Notes: a model not told the origin generated them from the letters alone. DNA of 64,000 bases from Pseudomonas sp. GR 6-02 (GCF_001655615.1 NZ_CP011567.1:248001-312000); one strand, 5' to 3'. Positions 46,776 to 56,982 are shown, counted from the first letter of the stretch. A program made the numbers and translations.

Positions 46776-47231
46776 TTACCGGTGAAGGACGTATTGCCCG
46801 GTAAACCTCACCGCATCCTCTTCACTCCCGGCATTCACGATCCGCGAATGCAGCGTCAACCGCGCCCGCCCATAGCGTCGATACATCGCCAGGAACTTCC
46901 TCCACACTGCCGGGTTCGGTGCCTGACAGATCGCCGTCGCGTCCATGGTGACCGGCAGCGGGTAGTTGATCTGCCCTTCCTGAATCACGATGTGCCCGTC
47001 TTCGATACCTTCTTCACGTAAACGCAAATGCAGCCAGCCCCAGCCGGCCAGCACCGCGCCGCAATACAGGCTGCCACCGAACATGGTGCTCTTGTGATTG
47101 ACGTTGGGCTCCAGCGGCAGATGCAGGCGCAGTTGTTGGTCATGCCAGTCGAGCACTTTGAGGCCCATGTCCCGCGTGAGGGGGATGTCGCGATAGAGGA
47201 TCGATTCCAGGTGACGACTGTCGCGGTTCAT
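46776..47231 (-). CDS. YiiD C-terminal-type thioesterase
   Basis: The 151-residue hotdog-fold protein has the MFGGSLYCGAVLAGWGWL segment near residue 50, typical of the YiiD_C/putative thioesterase family. The N-terminal DIPLTRDMGLKVL region is also conserved. No acetyltransferase half is present, so this is the stand-alone form. It is monocistronic; substrate unknown. Confidence 0.8.
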   Translation of the reverse strand: MNRDSRHLESILYRDIPLTRDMGLKVLDWHDQQLRLHLPLEPNVNHKSTMFGGSLYCGAVLAGWGWLHLRLREEGIEDGHIVIQEGQINYPLPVTMDATAICQAPNPAVWRKFLAMYRRYGRARLTLHSRIVNAGSEEDAVRFTGQYVLHR

Positions 47232-47271
47232 TCGCGGGCCTTTTGTTTGATAGGGATGATTTTACGGTAGC

Positions 47272-48666
47272 TCAATCGAGGTCGTCGGTATGGCTGCTGG
47301 TGCCGCCATCGGCGAAGTTCAGGCCATGCTTGCGCAGCTTGTCGTGCAGGGTTTTGCGCGGAATGCCGAGCGCTTCGGCGAGGCTGCGCACGGAGCTGTG
47401 CGAGCGCGCCAGTTCGGCGGCAATCAGGCTCTTCTCGAAGTTCTCGACTTGCTCGCTCAAGCCGCCGCTGACCACTTCAACCGTGGTGCCGACACCACCA
47501 TCCGGTGCGCTGCTGTCCAGTGCCAGCTCCAGGCCCAGGGCAAAGCGCTCGGCGGCGTTCTGCAGTTCCCGCACGTTACCTGGCCAGCTGTGACGCAGCA
47601 GCAGCGCCCGTTGCCCCGGTTGCAGTTCGTGGGGCGGCAAGCCGTGGCGGGCGCTGGCTTCGTCAGCGAAATGCTGGAACAGCACCAGCGCATCTTCGCC
47701 CCGTTCGCGCAGCGGCGGAATGCGCAACGGCGCAACGTTCAGGCGGTAATACAGGTCGGCACGGAAGCGCCCCTGATCGGCGGATTGCCGCAGGTCTTCC
47801 TTGGTCGCGGCGATGATGCGGATGTCCAGCGGGATCAACTGATTGCCGCCCAGGCGTTCGACGACCCGCTCTTGCAGCAAGCGCAGCAATTTCACCTGCA
47901 CGTCCAGGCTCATGCTTTCGATTTCATCGAGGAACAACGTGCCGCCGTTGGCGAATTCGAACTTGCCGATGCGGCGCTTTTGCGCGCCGGTAAACGCGCC
48001 GGGTTCGTGACCGAACAGCTCGCTTTCCACCACCGACTCGGCCAGGGCCCCGGCGTTGATTGCCACGAACGGGCCGTTACGCCGACTCGACAAGTCGTGC
48101 AGCGCGCGGGCCACCACTTCTTTGCCTGCACCGGTTTCACCGAGAATCAGCACGTCAGCCTTGGTCGCCGCCAGTGCCCCGATCTGCTCGCGCAGGCGCA
48201 GCATCGGCGCCGATTGCCCGACCAGTCGGGCGCTCAGTTCGTTGCGATCGCTCAGGGCCAGCCGCAGGCTGCGGTTGTCCAGTACCAGACGGCGCAGGGC
48301 CAGGGCGCGACGTACGCTGTCGAGCAGGGCGTCACTGGCGAAAGGTTTTTCCAGAAAGTCATAAGCCCCGGCGCGCATGGCCTGCACCGCCAGGGGGACA
48401 TCGCCGTGGCCGGTGATCAGCAGCACGGGCAGCTCCGGATCCTGGGCGTGGAGTTCGGTCAGCAGTTCGAGGCCGTCCATGCCCGGCATGCGGATGTCAC
48501 TGACCACAACGCCTGGCCAGTCGCGTTCCAGTTGCCCGGCCAGGCCCTTGGCTTCAGCAAGCGGCAGGATCTTCAGGCCGGCCAGGTCCAGGGTCTGGCT
48601 CAGGGCCTGACGCAGGTGGGGATCGTCGTCGATCAACACGACCTGGATGCGGTTGTCGATGGTCAT
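47272..48666 (-). CDS. dctD: C4-dicarboxylate response regulator DctD (NtrC family)
   Basis: This 464-residue sigma-54 activator has a receiver domain at about 6-125 (phosphorylated D57). An AAA+ domain follows at about 145-380 (Walker A GETGAGKE at 176-183, sigma-54 contact GAFTGA at 223-228). A Fis-type helix-turn-helix lies at the end (VRSLAEALGIPRKTLHDKLR). It partners the DctB kinase, whose gene overlaps its start by four bases. A dicarboxylate transporter is the expected target. Confidence 0.92.
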   Translation of the reverse strand: MTIDNRIQVVLIDDDPHLRQALSQTLDLAGLKILPLAEAKGLAGQLERDWPGVVVSDIRMPGMDGLELLTELHAQDPELPVLLITGHGDVPLAVQAMRAGAYDFLEKPFASDALLDSVRRALALRRLVLDNRSLRLALSDRNELSARLVGQSAPMLRLREQIGALAATKADVLILGETGAGKEVVARALHDLSSRRNGPFVAINAGALAESVVESELFGHEPGAFTGAQKRRIGKFEFANGGTLFLDEIESMSLDVQVKLLRLLQERVVERLGGNQLIPLDIRIIAATKEDLRQSADQGRFRADLYYRLNVAPLRIPPLRERGEDALVLFQHFADEASARHGLPPHELQPGQRALLLRHSWPGNVRELQNAAERFALGLELALDSSAPDGGVGTTVEVVSGGLSEQVENFEKSLIAAELARSHSSVRSLAEALGIPRKTLHDKLRKHGLNFADGGTSSHTDDLD

Positions 48667-50477
48667 GCACTTCGGTCCTCGGACGGTTGCAGGCTCACAC
48701 CCGGCGCGCCTGCGCGCAGCTTCAGGGTAATCAGGGCGCCGCCTTCCTTATGGTTGGAGAACGACAGTTCACCACCGAAGGCGCGCATCAGGGTGTCGCA
48801 GATCGCCAGCCCCAGCCCAAGTCCCTGAGTGCGGGTCTTGGTGGTGTAGAAGGGCTCGCCGGCACGACCCAGCGCTTCCAGGCAGAACCCGGGGCCGTTA
48901 TCGCGAATGTACAGAGTGACGCCGTCGGCGGTGGATTGGGCACTCAACCAGAGTTTACGCGGCGGGCCTTTTTCCGTCAGGGCATCGAGCGCATTGGCCA
49001 GCAGATTGCCGAGTACCTGGCGCAGACGGGTTTCTCCAGCCTCGACCCACAGGGTGGCGGCCGGCAGGTCGCGGATCAGCTCGACTTCCATGCTGCGCCG
49101 ACGCTTGGCCAGTAACGCCAGTGCGTCGTCCAGCGCCGGTTGCAGGGCCACGCTTTCCGGGGCATGGCGATCACGTCGGGCGAAGGCGCGCAGGTGGGCG
49201 ATGATCGACGCCATGCGCCCGGTCAGTTCGCTGATCAGCTTGAGGTTGCCGCGAGCATCCTCGGTGCGCTGATGATCGAGCAGCACTTCGGCGTTTTCCG
49301 CGTAGCTGCGGATGGCCGCAAGCGGTTGGTTGAGTTCATGGCTGATACTCGCCGACATTGTTCCCAGCGCCGAGAGCTTGCCGGCCTGTACCAGATCATC
49401 CTGAGCGCGTACCAGTTCTTGCTGGGCGTGTTCGCGCTCCAGCACTTCCTGTTTCAGTCGACGGTTGAGGCCCTCAAGGTCGCTGGTCCGTTCGGCGACC
49501 CGGCCTTCGAGTTCCTGGCGGGTCTTGGCTTCGAAGGCGATCCGCTCCAGGTAATGGCGTCGGCGTTGCATCATCAGGCCAAGCAGCAGCATCAATACCA
49601 GCAGCGTTGCGCCGCCGATGGCCACAACTGTGCGCACGGGGCGGTCGATCAGGGTGCGTGGAGCAAGGATACTGACACTCCAGCCGGTTTCTTCGATCTG
49701 CCGGGTTTGGGTCAGCCAGGCATTGGGGTCGAGACTCAACGGCTTTGGATCGCGGGTCGGATAGGGTTGAATCGCGGCGACGGCCTTGTTCTCCTCATCA
49801 CTCAATGGACGGGTCGAGCGGAAACGCCATTCTGGCCGCGATGTGAGGATGACCACACCGTTGTGGTCGGTGACCAGCAGTTGTTCCGGGGTTTTGCCCC
49901 AGAGGCTTTCGGTGTGATCGAGGTCAACCTTGACCACCAACACGCCGATGATTTTTTCACGATCGTGTACCGCCGCGGCGAAGAAGTAACCGCGCTTGGC
50001 CGAGGTGGTGCCCAGGCCAAAGAAGCGCCCCAGGCGCCCGGCCATGGCTTCACTGAAATATGGACGGAAAGAGAAATTGCGGCCGACGAAGCTGTCGTGT
50101 TTGTCCCAGTTGGAGGCCGCCAGTGTCTTGCCGGTGGTGTCCATCAGGTACATGACTTCGGCGCCGGTCTGGGCACTGATGTGTTTCAACAGACGATTGG
50201 CATTGCCTTGAATCACGCCCTCGTCGGGGGCGCCCAACGTCGCACGCAGGGCGGGCAGGTCGCCGAGAATCTGCGGCAGCACTTCATAGCGGTGCAGGGT
50301 ACCCAACAGGTTGGCGACGTAGAGGTCGAGGGTCTGACGGTTCTGCCCGGCCAGCTCGCTGCGGTAATAACGCTCGGCCAGATGCTCCAGCGGCCACAGC
50401 AAGGGTGCCAGGCACAACGCAAGCAGTGCCAGGCTGCGCCAGCGGGGTCTGCGGGGGAGGGTCGGTGTCATGAGCAT
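48663..50477 (-). CDS. dctB: C4-dicarboxylate sensor kinase DctB
   Basis: This membrane kinase senses dicarboxylates such as succinate through a periplasmic dCACHE domain between helix 1 (about 15-33) and helix 2 (about 285-305). The phospho-acceptor histidine is in SASISHELNQPLAAIRSYAE, followed by an ATPase domain (GNLLANALDAL and DNGPGFCLEALGR). The 604-residue length fits DctB. The start may be 50477, 50480 or 50471; AGGCG spacing favours 50477. Confidence 0.9.
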   Translation of the reverse strand: MLMTPTLPRRPRWRSLALLALCLAPLLWPLEHLAERYYRSELAGQNRQTLDLYVANLLGTLHRYEVLPQILGDLPALRATLGAPDEGVIQGNANRLLKHISAQTGAEVMYLMDTTGKTLAASNWDKHDSFVGRNFSFRPYFSEAMAGRLGRFFGLGTTSAKRGYFFAAAVHDREKIIGVLVVKVDLDHTESLWGKTPEQLLVTDHNGVVILTSRPEWRFRSTRPLSDEENKAVAAIQPYPTRDPKPLSLDPNAWLTQTRQIEETGWSVSILAPRTLIDRPVRTVVAIGGATLLVLMLLLGLMMQRRRHYLERIAFEAKTRQELEGRVAERTSDLEGLNRRLKQEVLEREHAQQELVRAQDDLVQAGKLSALGTMSASISHELNQPLAAIRSYAENAEVLLDHQRTEDARGNLKLISELTGRMASIIAHLRAFARRDRHAPESVALQPALDDALALLAKRRRSMEVELIRDLPAATLWVEAGETRLRQVLGNLLANALDALTEKGPPRKLWLSAQSTADGVTLYIRDNGPGFCLEALGRAGEPFYTTKTRTQGLGLGLAICDTLMRAFGGELSFSNHKEGGALITLKLRAGAPGVSLQPSEDRSA

Positions 50478-50505
50478 CAAGCGCCTGTGGGGACAGACGC
50501 ATTAT

Positions 50506-50569
50506 GCCTAGGGTCTGTTGACGTTTGGTAGCAACGCGGTTCGCTACCAAACCTCAACAGACCCTAGGC
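50506..50569. repeat. 27-base near-perfect inverted repeat (possible MITE)
   Basis: Two arms of 27 bases with only one mismatch flank the 10-base loop AACGCGGTTC. The left arm starts GCCTAGGGTCTGTTGACGTT and the right ends AACAGACCCTAGGC. The ends carry the palindrome CCTAGG, which could contain a duplicated CTAG. It lies between rmlC and dctB, both on the minus strand. It has the look of a miniature transposon, or a very strong terminator for dctB-independent reads. Confidence 0.75.
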
Positions 50570-50633
50570 TTGCGGGCGCAGTCTGCGCACCCTGGATCAA
50601 GTGCATGCTGGCGCTGAAAATTCAGACGGCAAT

Positions 50634-51179
50634 TCAGGAGAAGACTTCAGCGTCCTTGAAGAACGCGGCGGCCTGATCCTTGGCGGACAGCTGCGGTGCC
50701 TCGTCCAGCTGCCAGTCGATGCCCAAGTCCGGGTCGTCCCAGCGAATGCTGCGTTCAGCCGACGGGGTGTAGTAGTCGGTGGTTTTGTAGAGGAATTCAG
50801 CGAAATCGCTCAGCACCACGAAACCATGGGCAAAACCTTCTGGTACCCAGAGCTGGCGATGGTTGTCGGCGGACAGGCGCACCGCGACCCATTTGCCGAA
50901 ATGCGGCGAGCTGCGGCGAATGTCCACGGCCACGTCCAGCACTTCACCGGCGGTGACGCGGACCAGTTTGCCCTGAGTGTTTTCCAGCTGGTAGTGCAAG
51001 CCGCGCAGTACGCCTTTTTGCGAGCGGGAATGGTTGTCCTGCACGAATCGGGTGTTCAGGCCGGTTGCTTCTTCGAAAGCCTTGGCGTTGAAGCTTTCAT
51101 AGAAGAAGCCGCGCTCATCACCAAATACCTTGGGCTCGATGATCAGAACACCTGGCAGGTCGGTGGTGACTACATTCAT
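50634..51179 (-). CDS. rmlC: dTDP-4-dehydrorhamnose 3,5-epimerase
   Basis: This 181-residue cupin enzyme epimerises dTDP-4-keto-6-deoxyglucose at C3 and C5 in the pathway to dTDP-L-rhamnose for O-antigen or rhamnolipid. The catalytic region is DNHSRSQKGVLRGLHYQL (His in LHYQ), and YKTTDYYTP holds the second catalytic residue. The start is ATG at 51179, consistent with family length; the ORF runs on to 52184 because of GC-rich shadow sequence. The rest of the rml set is not in this window. Confidence 0.95.
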   Translation of the reverse strand: MNVVTTDLPGVLIIEPKVFGDERGFFYESFNAKAFEEATGLNTRFVQDNHSRSQKGVLRGLHYQLENTQGKLVRVTAGEVLDVAVDIRRSSPHFGKWVAVRLSADNHRQLWVPEGFAHGFVVLSDFAEFLYKTTDYYTPSAERSIRWDDPDLGIDWQLDEAPQLSAKDQAAAFFKDAEVFS

Positions 51180-51359
51180 GGTGTTTCTCCAGCAATAGGC
51201 GTTGATGGGCGACATTCTTACGCAAAGTGCCGGCAGGCGCGAGTGGGACGGTGAAGAGAGTTGCTCACGCATTGATTCGGGCCAATCAGGGAAGGGGGGT
51301 TGCGTATCGCACCCGGCAGTGGCGATATAAGCGCCTAATAAAATTTCAGGGGTCGTTGT

Positions 51360-54272
51360 ATGCCGCTCGCCACGTTGATTCACCGCGCCAGTCTGCCCAG
51401 CCCGCAAGTGTCCGCGGCGCAAGCGCTTGAGTTGCTGGAAGAACATTACGGGCTGAGCGGACGGTTGCAGGCTCTTGGAAGCCAGCAGGATCTCAACTAC
51501 CGCGTCGACAGCGAGCAGGGGCGTTTCGTCCTGAAAATCTGCCGTGGTGATTATTCGGTGCTGGAGCTGCAAGCCCAGCACGCAGGGCTCAAGCGCTTGG
51601 TCGAACATCCCGGCGTGAAGGTGCCGCGAGTGATCCCGGCCAAAAATGGTAAAGACCTGCTCTCCCTGGAGGTCGGCGGACAAGCGGTGCATGTACGTCT
51701 GCTCGATTACATCGACGGCCAGTCCCTGACGCACCTCGACCATCTGAGCCAGGCCGTGGTCGCCGGTTTCGGTCGGCTCTGCGGCGAGATGGACCTGGCG
51801 CTGGCCGGCTTCGACCATCCTGGCCTTGAGCGCACCCTTCAATGGGACGCCCGCCACGCCAACGCGTTGATCGCGCATTTGCTGCCGGTGATCAAGGATG
51901 ATCAGCAACGCAAGCTGATTGCTGAAGCGGCCGAGCAGGCCGAGCGCCATTTGCAGCCCTTGGTGGATAAGCTGCCGGTGCAGGCGATTCACATGGACAT
52001 CACCGACGACAACGTGGTCTGGCAGCGAGATGCGCAGCGCCAATGGCAGTTGCAGGGTGTCATCGATTTCGGCGACCTGGTCCGAACCTGGCGGATCACC
52101 GATCTGTCGGTGACCTGTGCCGCGCTGCTGCACCATGCCGATGGCGATCCGTTCTACATCTTGCCGGCGGTTCGGGCCTATCACGCGATCAATCCGCTGC
52201 TACATGAAGAACTGCTGGCGCTCTGGCCGCTGATCGTTGCGCGTTCGGCGGTGTTGGTGCTGAGTGGCGAACAGCAGGTCACCATTGATCCGGGCAATGA
52301 GTACAGTCGCGACAACCTGACCCATGAGTGGGAAATTTTCCGCGTGGCCACATCGGTGCCGCTGGCGTTGATGGAGGCGGCGATTCTTGCTGCGGTTGGT
52401 CAAGGCCTGCCGAGCATCGGCAGCGAAAGCTTTGCGCCCTTGTTGCCGAGTCTGGTGGGGCGTGAGTTTGCGTTGATCGATCTGGGCGTGCTCAGCCCGC
52501 ATTTCGAAGCGGGTAACTGGGAGCAAGAGGGGATCGACCAGCGTCTGTTGACCGAAGCTGCTGCGGCTCATGGTCTGGCGGCCAGTCGTTATGGGCAATA
52601 TCGTCTGTCTCGCACCCAACCGGACAGCGCCACTGAACCGGCCACTTGCCCTCTGCATGTCGAGTTGCGAGTGCCTCATGGCACGGCGGTCGAATCGCCG
52701 TTTGCCGGAACGGTTCACCAGCCGGCAGTGGGTGTGCTGCAACTGGATGGTCCACAACTGAGTTTACGGCTGTGGGGTGTGACACCGTCGTTGCACGCGG
52801 GCGCAGCATTGGTCAAAGGCCAGGTGCTGGGCTCTGTCAGTGGAGCGTTGATCGTACAGTTGTGCCGCAGTGCTCAGCTCGACGCACCGTTGTTTTGCAC
52901 ACCTTCGCGCGCTGCCGCCTGGCAGTTGTTGTGCCCCTCGCCGGCCGCGTTGCTGGGTCTGGCCTGCGATGCCGAAGAAGAACTCGACCCGCAAACCTTG
53001 CTGGCCCGCCGCGACGCCAGTTTTGCCCGATCCCAGAAGCATTATTACGTCGACCCGCCGCGCATCGAGCGTGGCTGGCGCAATCATTTGATCGACATGC
53101 AGGGCCGCTCCTACCTCGACATGCTCAACAATGTCGCGGTATTGGGTCATGGTCATCCGCGCATGGCCGCCGTCGCCGGCCGTCAATGGTCGTTGCTCAA
53201 TACCAACTCGCGTTTTCACTACGCAGCGATTGCCGAGTTTTCCGAGCGCTTGTTGAAGTTGGCACCGGACAACATGGACCGGGTATTCCTGGTCAACAGC
53301 GGCACCGAGGCCAATGACCTGGCGATTCGCCTGGCCTGGGCCTACAGCGGCGGCCGCGACATGCTCAGTGTGCTGGAGGCGTATCACGGCTGGTCGGTGG
53401 CGGCGGATGCGGTCTCGACCTCGATTGCCGACAACCCCAAGGCCTTGAGCAGCCGTCCTGATTGGGTGCACCCGGTGACCGCGCCGAACACCTATCGCGG
53501 CGAATTCCGTGGCCCGGACAGCGCGCCGGACTATGTGCGCAGCGTCGAACACAACCTGGCGAAAATCGCCGGACAGAAACGCCAACTCGCCGGTTTCATC
53601 TGCGAGCCGGTGTACGGCAATGCCGGGGGCATCTCGCTACCGCCGGGCTATTTGAAGCAGGTCTATGCGCTGGTCCGTGCTCAGGGTGGGGTGTGCATCG
53701 CCGATGAGGTGCAGGTCGGTTACGGCCGCATGGGTAAATTTTTCTGGGGTTTCGAAGAGCAGGGCGTGGTGCCCGACATCATCACCATGGCCAAAGGCAT
53801 GGGTAACGGCCAGCCGTTGGGTGCCGTCATTACCCGTCGGGAGATTGCCGAAGCGCTGGAGGCCGAGGGTTATTTCTTCTCGTCCGCTGGCGGCAGCCCG
53901 GTCAGTTGCCGGATCGGCATGGCGGTGCTGGATGTGATGGAAGAAGAAAAACTCTGGGAAAACGCCCAGGTCGTGGGCGGGTACTTCAAGGAACGTCTTG
54001 AAGCCCTGATCGACCGGCATCCGTTGGTGGGAGCGGTGCATGGTTCCGGCTTCTATCTGGGCGTGGAGTTGGTCCGCAATCGCGAAACCCTTGAACCGGC
54101 GACCGAAGAAACCACGGCGTTGTGCGATCGCCTTCGTGAGTTGGGGATTTTCATGCAGCCGACGGGTGATTACCTGAACATCCTCAAGATCAAACCGCCG
54201 ATGGTCACGTCGCGGCAGAGTGTGGACTTCTTTGTGGGCATGCTGTCGAAGGTGCTGGGCGAAGGTTTGTAG
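51360..54272 (+). CDS. Three-domain protein: APH kinase, M23-like domain, class III aminotransferase
   Basis: The 970-residue protein fuses three parts. Residues about 20-310 resemble aminoglycoside/choline kinases, with the catalytic HxD at H211-x-D213 (IHMDITDDNVVW). Residues about 425-520 hold an M23/biotinyl-like beta domain (ESPFAGTVHQPAVG). From about 560 to the end is a class III PLP aminotransferase with the lysine near 812 (ITMAKGMGNGQPLG). Such fusions are related to ethanolamine/hydroxylysine kinase-phospholyases, so phosphorylation followed by PLP-dependent elimination of an amino alcohol is likely. It precedes aguB by 208 bases. Confidence 0.82.
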   Translation: MPLATLIHRASLPSPQVSAAQALELLEEHYGLSGRLQALGSQQDLNYRVDSEQGRFVLKICRGDYSVLELQAQHAGLKRLVEHPGVKVPRVIPAKNGKDLLSLEVGGQAVHVRLLDYIDGQSLTHLDHLSQAVVAGFGRLCGEMDLALAGFDHPGLERTLQWDARHANALIAHLLPVIKDDQQRKLIAEAAEQAERHLQPLVDKLPVQAIHMDITDDNVVWQRDAQRQWQLQGVIDFGDLVRTWRITDLSVTCAALLHHADGDPFYILPAVRAYHAINPLLHEELLALWPLIVARSAVLVLSGEQQVTIDPGNEYSRDNLTHEWEIFRVATSVPLALMEAAILAAVGQGLPSIGSESFAPLLPSLVGREFALIDLGVLSPHFEAGNWEQEGIDQRLLTEAAAAHGLAASRYGQYRLSRTQPDSATEPATCPLHVELRVPHGTAVESPFAGTVHQPAVGVLQLDGPQLSLRLWGVTPSLHAGAALVKGQVLGSVSGALIVQLCRSAQLDAPLFCTPSRAAAWQLLCPSPAALLGLACDAEEELDPQTLLARRDASFARSQKHYYVDPPRIERGWRNHLIDMQGRSYLDMLNNVAVLGHGHPRMAAVAGRQWSLLNTNSRFHYAAIAEFSERLLKLAPDNMDRVFLVNSGTEANDLAIRLAWAYSGGRDMLSVLEAYHGWSVAADAVSTSIADNPKALSSRPDWVHPVTAPNTYRGEFRGPDSAPDYVRSVEHNLAKIAGQKRQLAGFICEPVYGNAGGISLPPGYLKQVYALVRAQGGVCIADEVQVGYGRMGKFFWGFEEQGVVPDIITMAKGMGNGQPLGAVITRREIAEALEAEGYFFSSAGGSPVSCRIGMAVLDVMEEEKLWENAQVVGGYFKERLEALIDRHPLVGAVHGSGFYLGVELVRNRETLEPATEETTALCDRLRELGIFMQPTGDYLNILKIKPPMVTSRQSVDFFVGMLSKVLGEGL

Positions 54273-54480
54273 GCAGCTCGCAGAGGTTGCAAATGTCGAT
54301 TGTTATCGGGAATTTTTGAGGTTATTTAGAGGTGGTGGATATTTATTGCTTTTAAAGCCGATTTTTATCGGCTATAAAGTCGCCACTGCCCACGGTGTGG
54401 ACGAACCACGCCCGGTGATTCCCGTTCTGTCATCGGTCGATGCCACACTGACCCTCAAGCACTTGCCCAGGAGATGATTC

Positions 54481-55359
54481 ATGAGTCGTATCGTTACCGT
54501 CGCCGCCACCCAGATGGCTTGTTCCTGGGACCTTGAAGCCAACATCGAGACCGCTGAGAAGCTGGTCCGTGAGGCAGCGGCCAAAGGTGCGCAAATCATC
54601 CTGATCCAGGAACTGTTCGAGGCTCCGTACTTCTGCCAGAAGCCGAACCCGGACTACCTGCAACTGGCCACAACGGTTGAAGACAACGTCGCCATCAAGC
54701 ACTTCCAGAAAGTCGCCAAGGAACTGCAAGTGGTGCTGCCGATCAGCTTCTACGAATTGGCCGGACGCGCGCGTTTCAACAGCATCGCGATCATCGATGC
54801 CGACGGCAGCAACCTCGGGATTTATCGTAAAAGCCACATCCCGGATGGCCCTGGCTACCACGAAAAGTACTACTTCAACCCGGGCGATACCGGTTTCAAA
54901 GTGTGGAACACCCGTTACGCGAAAATCGGCGTGGGCATCTGCTGGGATCAGTGGTTCCCTGAGTGCGCCCGCAGCATGGCGCTGCAAGGCGCGGAAATCC
55001 TGTTCTACCCGACTGCCATCGGCAGCGAGCCGCACGACAAGACCATTTCGTCCCGCGACCACTGGCAGCGCGTGCAGCAGGGCCATGCCGGCGCCAACCT
55101 GATGCCGCTGATCGCCAGCAACCGCATCGGTAACGAAGAGCAGGACGGCTACGATATTACCTTCTACGGCTCGTCGTTCATCGCCAACCAGTTTGGCGAG
55201 AAGGTCCAAGAGCTGAACGAAACCGAAGAAGGCATTCTGGTTCACAGCTTCGACCTCGATGAGCTGGAGCACATTCGCAGCGCCTGGGGTTCGTTCCGTG
55301 ACCGTCGTCCGAACCTGTACGGCGCGATTAAAACCCTCGACGGTTCCCTGGAGTCCTGA
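54481..55359 (+). CDS. aguB: N-carbamoylputrescine amidase
   Basis: AguB hydrolyses N-carbamoylputrescine to putrescine, ammonia and CO2 in the agmatine pathway. The 292-residue nitrilase-superfamily protein has the catalytic triad E44 ([10 protein letters not shown]), K117 (YRKSHIPDG) and C154 ([10 protein letters not shown]). Aligned family features such as the [18 protein letters not shown] helix are present. RBS GGAGA precedes the ATG. aguA begins four bases after its stop. Confidence 0.94.
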   Translation: MSRIVTVAATQMACSWDLEANIETAEKLVREAAAKGAQIILIQELFEAPYFCQKPNPDYLQLATTVEDNVAIKHFQKVAKELQVVLPISFYELAGRARFNSIAIIDADGSNLGIYRKSHIPDGPGYHEKYYFNPGDTGFKVWNTRYAKIGVGICWDQWFPECARSMALQGAEILFYPTAIGSEPHDKTISSRDHWQRVQQGHAGANLMPLIASNRIGNEEQDGYDITFYGSSFIANQFGEKVQELNETEEGILVHSFDLDELEHIRSAWGSFRDRRPNLYGAIKTLDGSLES

Positions 55360-55363
55360 AGCC

Positions 55364-56470
55364 ATGACCACGTTGAACAGCACCCCTCGCGCCGACGGCT
55401 TTTACATGCCTGCCGAGTGGGCACCCCAAACCCAGACCTGGATGGTCTGGCCCGAGCGCCCGGACAACTGGCGCCTGGGTGGCAAACCGGCGCAAGCCGC
55501 GCACGTTGCAGTGGCCAAGGCCATCGCGCGTTTCGAACCGGTGACCGTGGCGGTCTCCGCTGGCCAGTACGAAAATGCCCGCGCCCGTCTCGACGTGCCG
55601 AATATTCGTGTGGTGGAGATGTCCAGCGATGACGCCTGGGTCCGGGATACCGGCCCGACGTTCGTCATCAATGACAGCGGCGAAGTCCGTGGCGTGGATT
55701 GGGACTTCAATGCCTGGGGTGGTTTCGACGGTGGTTTGTATTCGCCGTGGAACCGTGACTCGCAGGTGGCGGGCAAGATCCTCGAAATCGAGCGCAGCCC
55801 GCGCTACCGCACCGAGGGTTTTGTGCTCGAAGGCGGCTCGATTCATGTCGATGGCGAAGGCACCCTGATCACCACCGAAGAATGCTTGCTCAACCGCAAT
55901 CGCAATCCGCACATGAGCCGTGAGCAAATCGAAGCGGTGCTCAGCGCAAACCTGGCTGTGGATAAGATCATCTGGCTGCCGGACGGCTTGTTCAACGACG
56001 AAACCGACGGCCATGTGGATAACTTCTGCTGCTATGTGCGTCCGGGTGAAGTGCTGCTGGCCTGGACCGACGACCCGCAGGACCCGAACTACCCGCGCTG
56101 CCAGGCGGCCATGAACGTGCTGCAAAACAGCACCGATGCCAAGGGGCGCTCGTTCACGGTGCACAAAATGCCGATTCCGGGGCCGCTGTATGCGACCGAA
56201 GAAGAGTGCGCCGGTGTGGACCCGGTGGACGGCACTCAGGAGCGCAATCCGACCGTGCGCCTGGCCGGCTCTTATGTGAACTTCCTGATCGTCAACGGTG
56301 GCATCATCGCGCCAAGCTTCGACGACCCACTGGACGGGCCGGCCAAAGAGATTTTGCAGAGCGTGTTTCCGCAACACGAAGTGGTCATGGTGCCTGGTCG
56401 CGAACTGTTACTTGGGGGCGGTAACATCCATTGCCTTACCCAACAACAGCCCGCTCCACACAAGGAGTGA
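55364..56470 (+). CDS. aguA: Agmatine deiminase
   Basis: AguA converts agmatine to N-carbamoylputrescine plus ammonia. The 368-residue protein has the penta-repeat fold of the guanidino-group modifiers. The catalytic Cys is C357 near the C-terminus ([12 protein letters not shown]); the other active-site residues are in VRDTGPTF and ETDGHVDNF (H217). The true start is the ATG at 55364, not the longer frame that overlaps aguB. It ends in a terminator at 56541. Confidence 0.94.
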   Translation: MTTLNSTPRADGFYMPAEWAPQTQTWMVWPERPDNWRLGGKPAQAAHVAVAKAIARFEPVTVAVSAGQYENARARLDVPNIRVVEMSSDDAWVRDTGPTFVINDSGEVRGVDWDFNAWGGFDGGLYSPWNRDSQVAGKILEIERSPRYRTEGFVLEGGSIHVDGEGTLITTEECLLNRNRNPHMSREQIEAVLSANLAVDKIIWLPDGLFNDETDGHVDNFCCYVRPGEVLLAWTDDPQDPNYPRCQAAMNVLQNSTDAKGRSFTVHKMPIPGPLYATEEECAGVDPVDGTQERNPTVRLAGSYVNFLIVNGGIIAPSFDDPLDGPAKEILQSVFPQHEVVMVPGRELLLGGGNIHCLTQQQPAPHKE

Positions 56471-56540
56471 GTGAGGACGTAACAGCTTGAGTTGATTGAA
56501 AAATCGATTGAGCAACGATTTTGGCCTCCTTATCTCGCAG

Positions 56541-56576
56541 AAAGCCCGCAGCCCATCAGGACTTCGGGCTTTTTTG
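56541..56576 (+). terminator. Terminator after aguA
   Basis: AAAGCCCG pairs with CGGGCTTT around a 16-base loop, followed by a T run. It ends the aguBA transcript. Confidence 0.75.
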
Positions 56577-56716
56577 TATCTACTTATCGACACTTCGAAA
56601 ACATTGGCATAGCTCTTGTATCTTCGATGGCGCAACACGGGGAGGGAGAGAACTTCGATGTTCTGTCATAAACCTTGGATAAGTTAGCCGCTCACAAACC
56701 AGGAGAGAGCGCTGAG

Positions 56717-56929
56717 ATGAACGCCGAAATGAACGTAGTGGGCGAGCGGGCACTGCATCCCCTGGCAGTTAACAGCGAATCGCTTCAAGTCCTGGCACAG
56801 TGGTTGAAGTCCAATGGAACGCGTCAGATCAGAGAACCTGATCCGCGCCGGATGATGATCGAGCGCTATCCCGCTGGTTTATTCAGCGAGGCGGAACTGG
56901 AAGCATTGTGGGATGTGATGGAAGGATAA
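56717..56929 (+). CDS. Small conserved hypothetical protein
   Basis: The 70-residue protein starts MNAEMNVVGERALHPLAVNS. The remainder is helical (LQVLAQWLKSNGTRQI and AELEALWDVMEG). AGGAGAG lies ten bases before the ATG; an in-frame upstream TTG at 56675 is less likely. I recognise no family. A terminator follows. Confidence 0.6.
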   Translation: MNAEMNVVGERALHPLAVNSESLQVLAQWLKSNGTRQIREPDPRRMMIERYPAGLFSEAELEALWDVMEG

Positions 56930-56950
56930 GAAGAAAAACAACGGATGGAT

Positions 56951-56982
56951 AAAAGCGCTGCCGGGAAGGCGGCGCTTTTTTA
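56951..56982 (+). terminator. Terminator hairpin after the small protein
   Basis: AAAAGCGCTGCC pairs imperfectly with GGCGGCGCTTTT around GGGAA, followed by Ts. Confidence 0.75.

Noticed and set aside
50634..52184. rmlC read as a 516-residue protein
   Set aside because: The upstream part is antisense to the kinase-aminotransferase gene; family length and start place the ATG at 51179.
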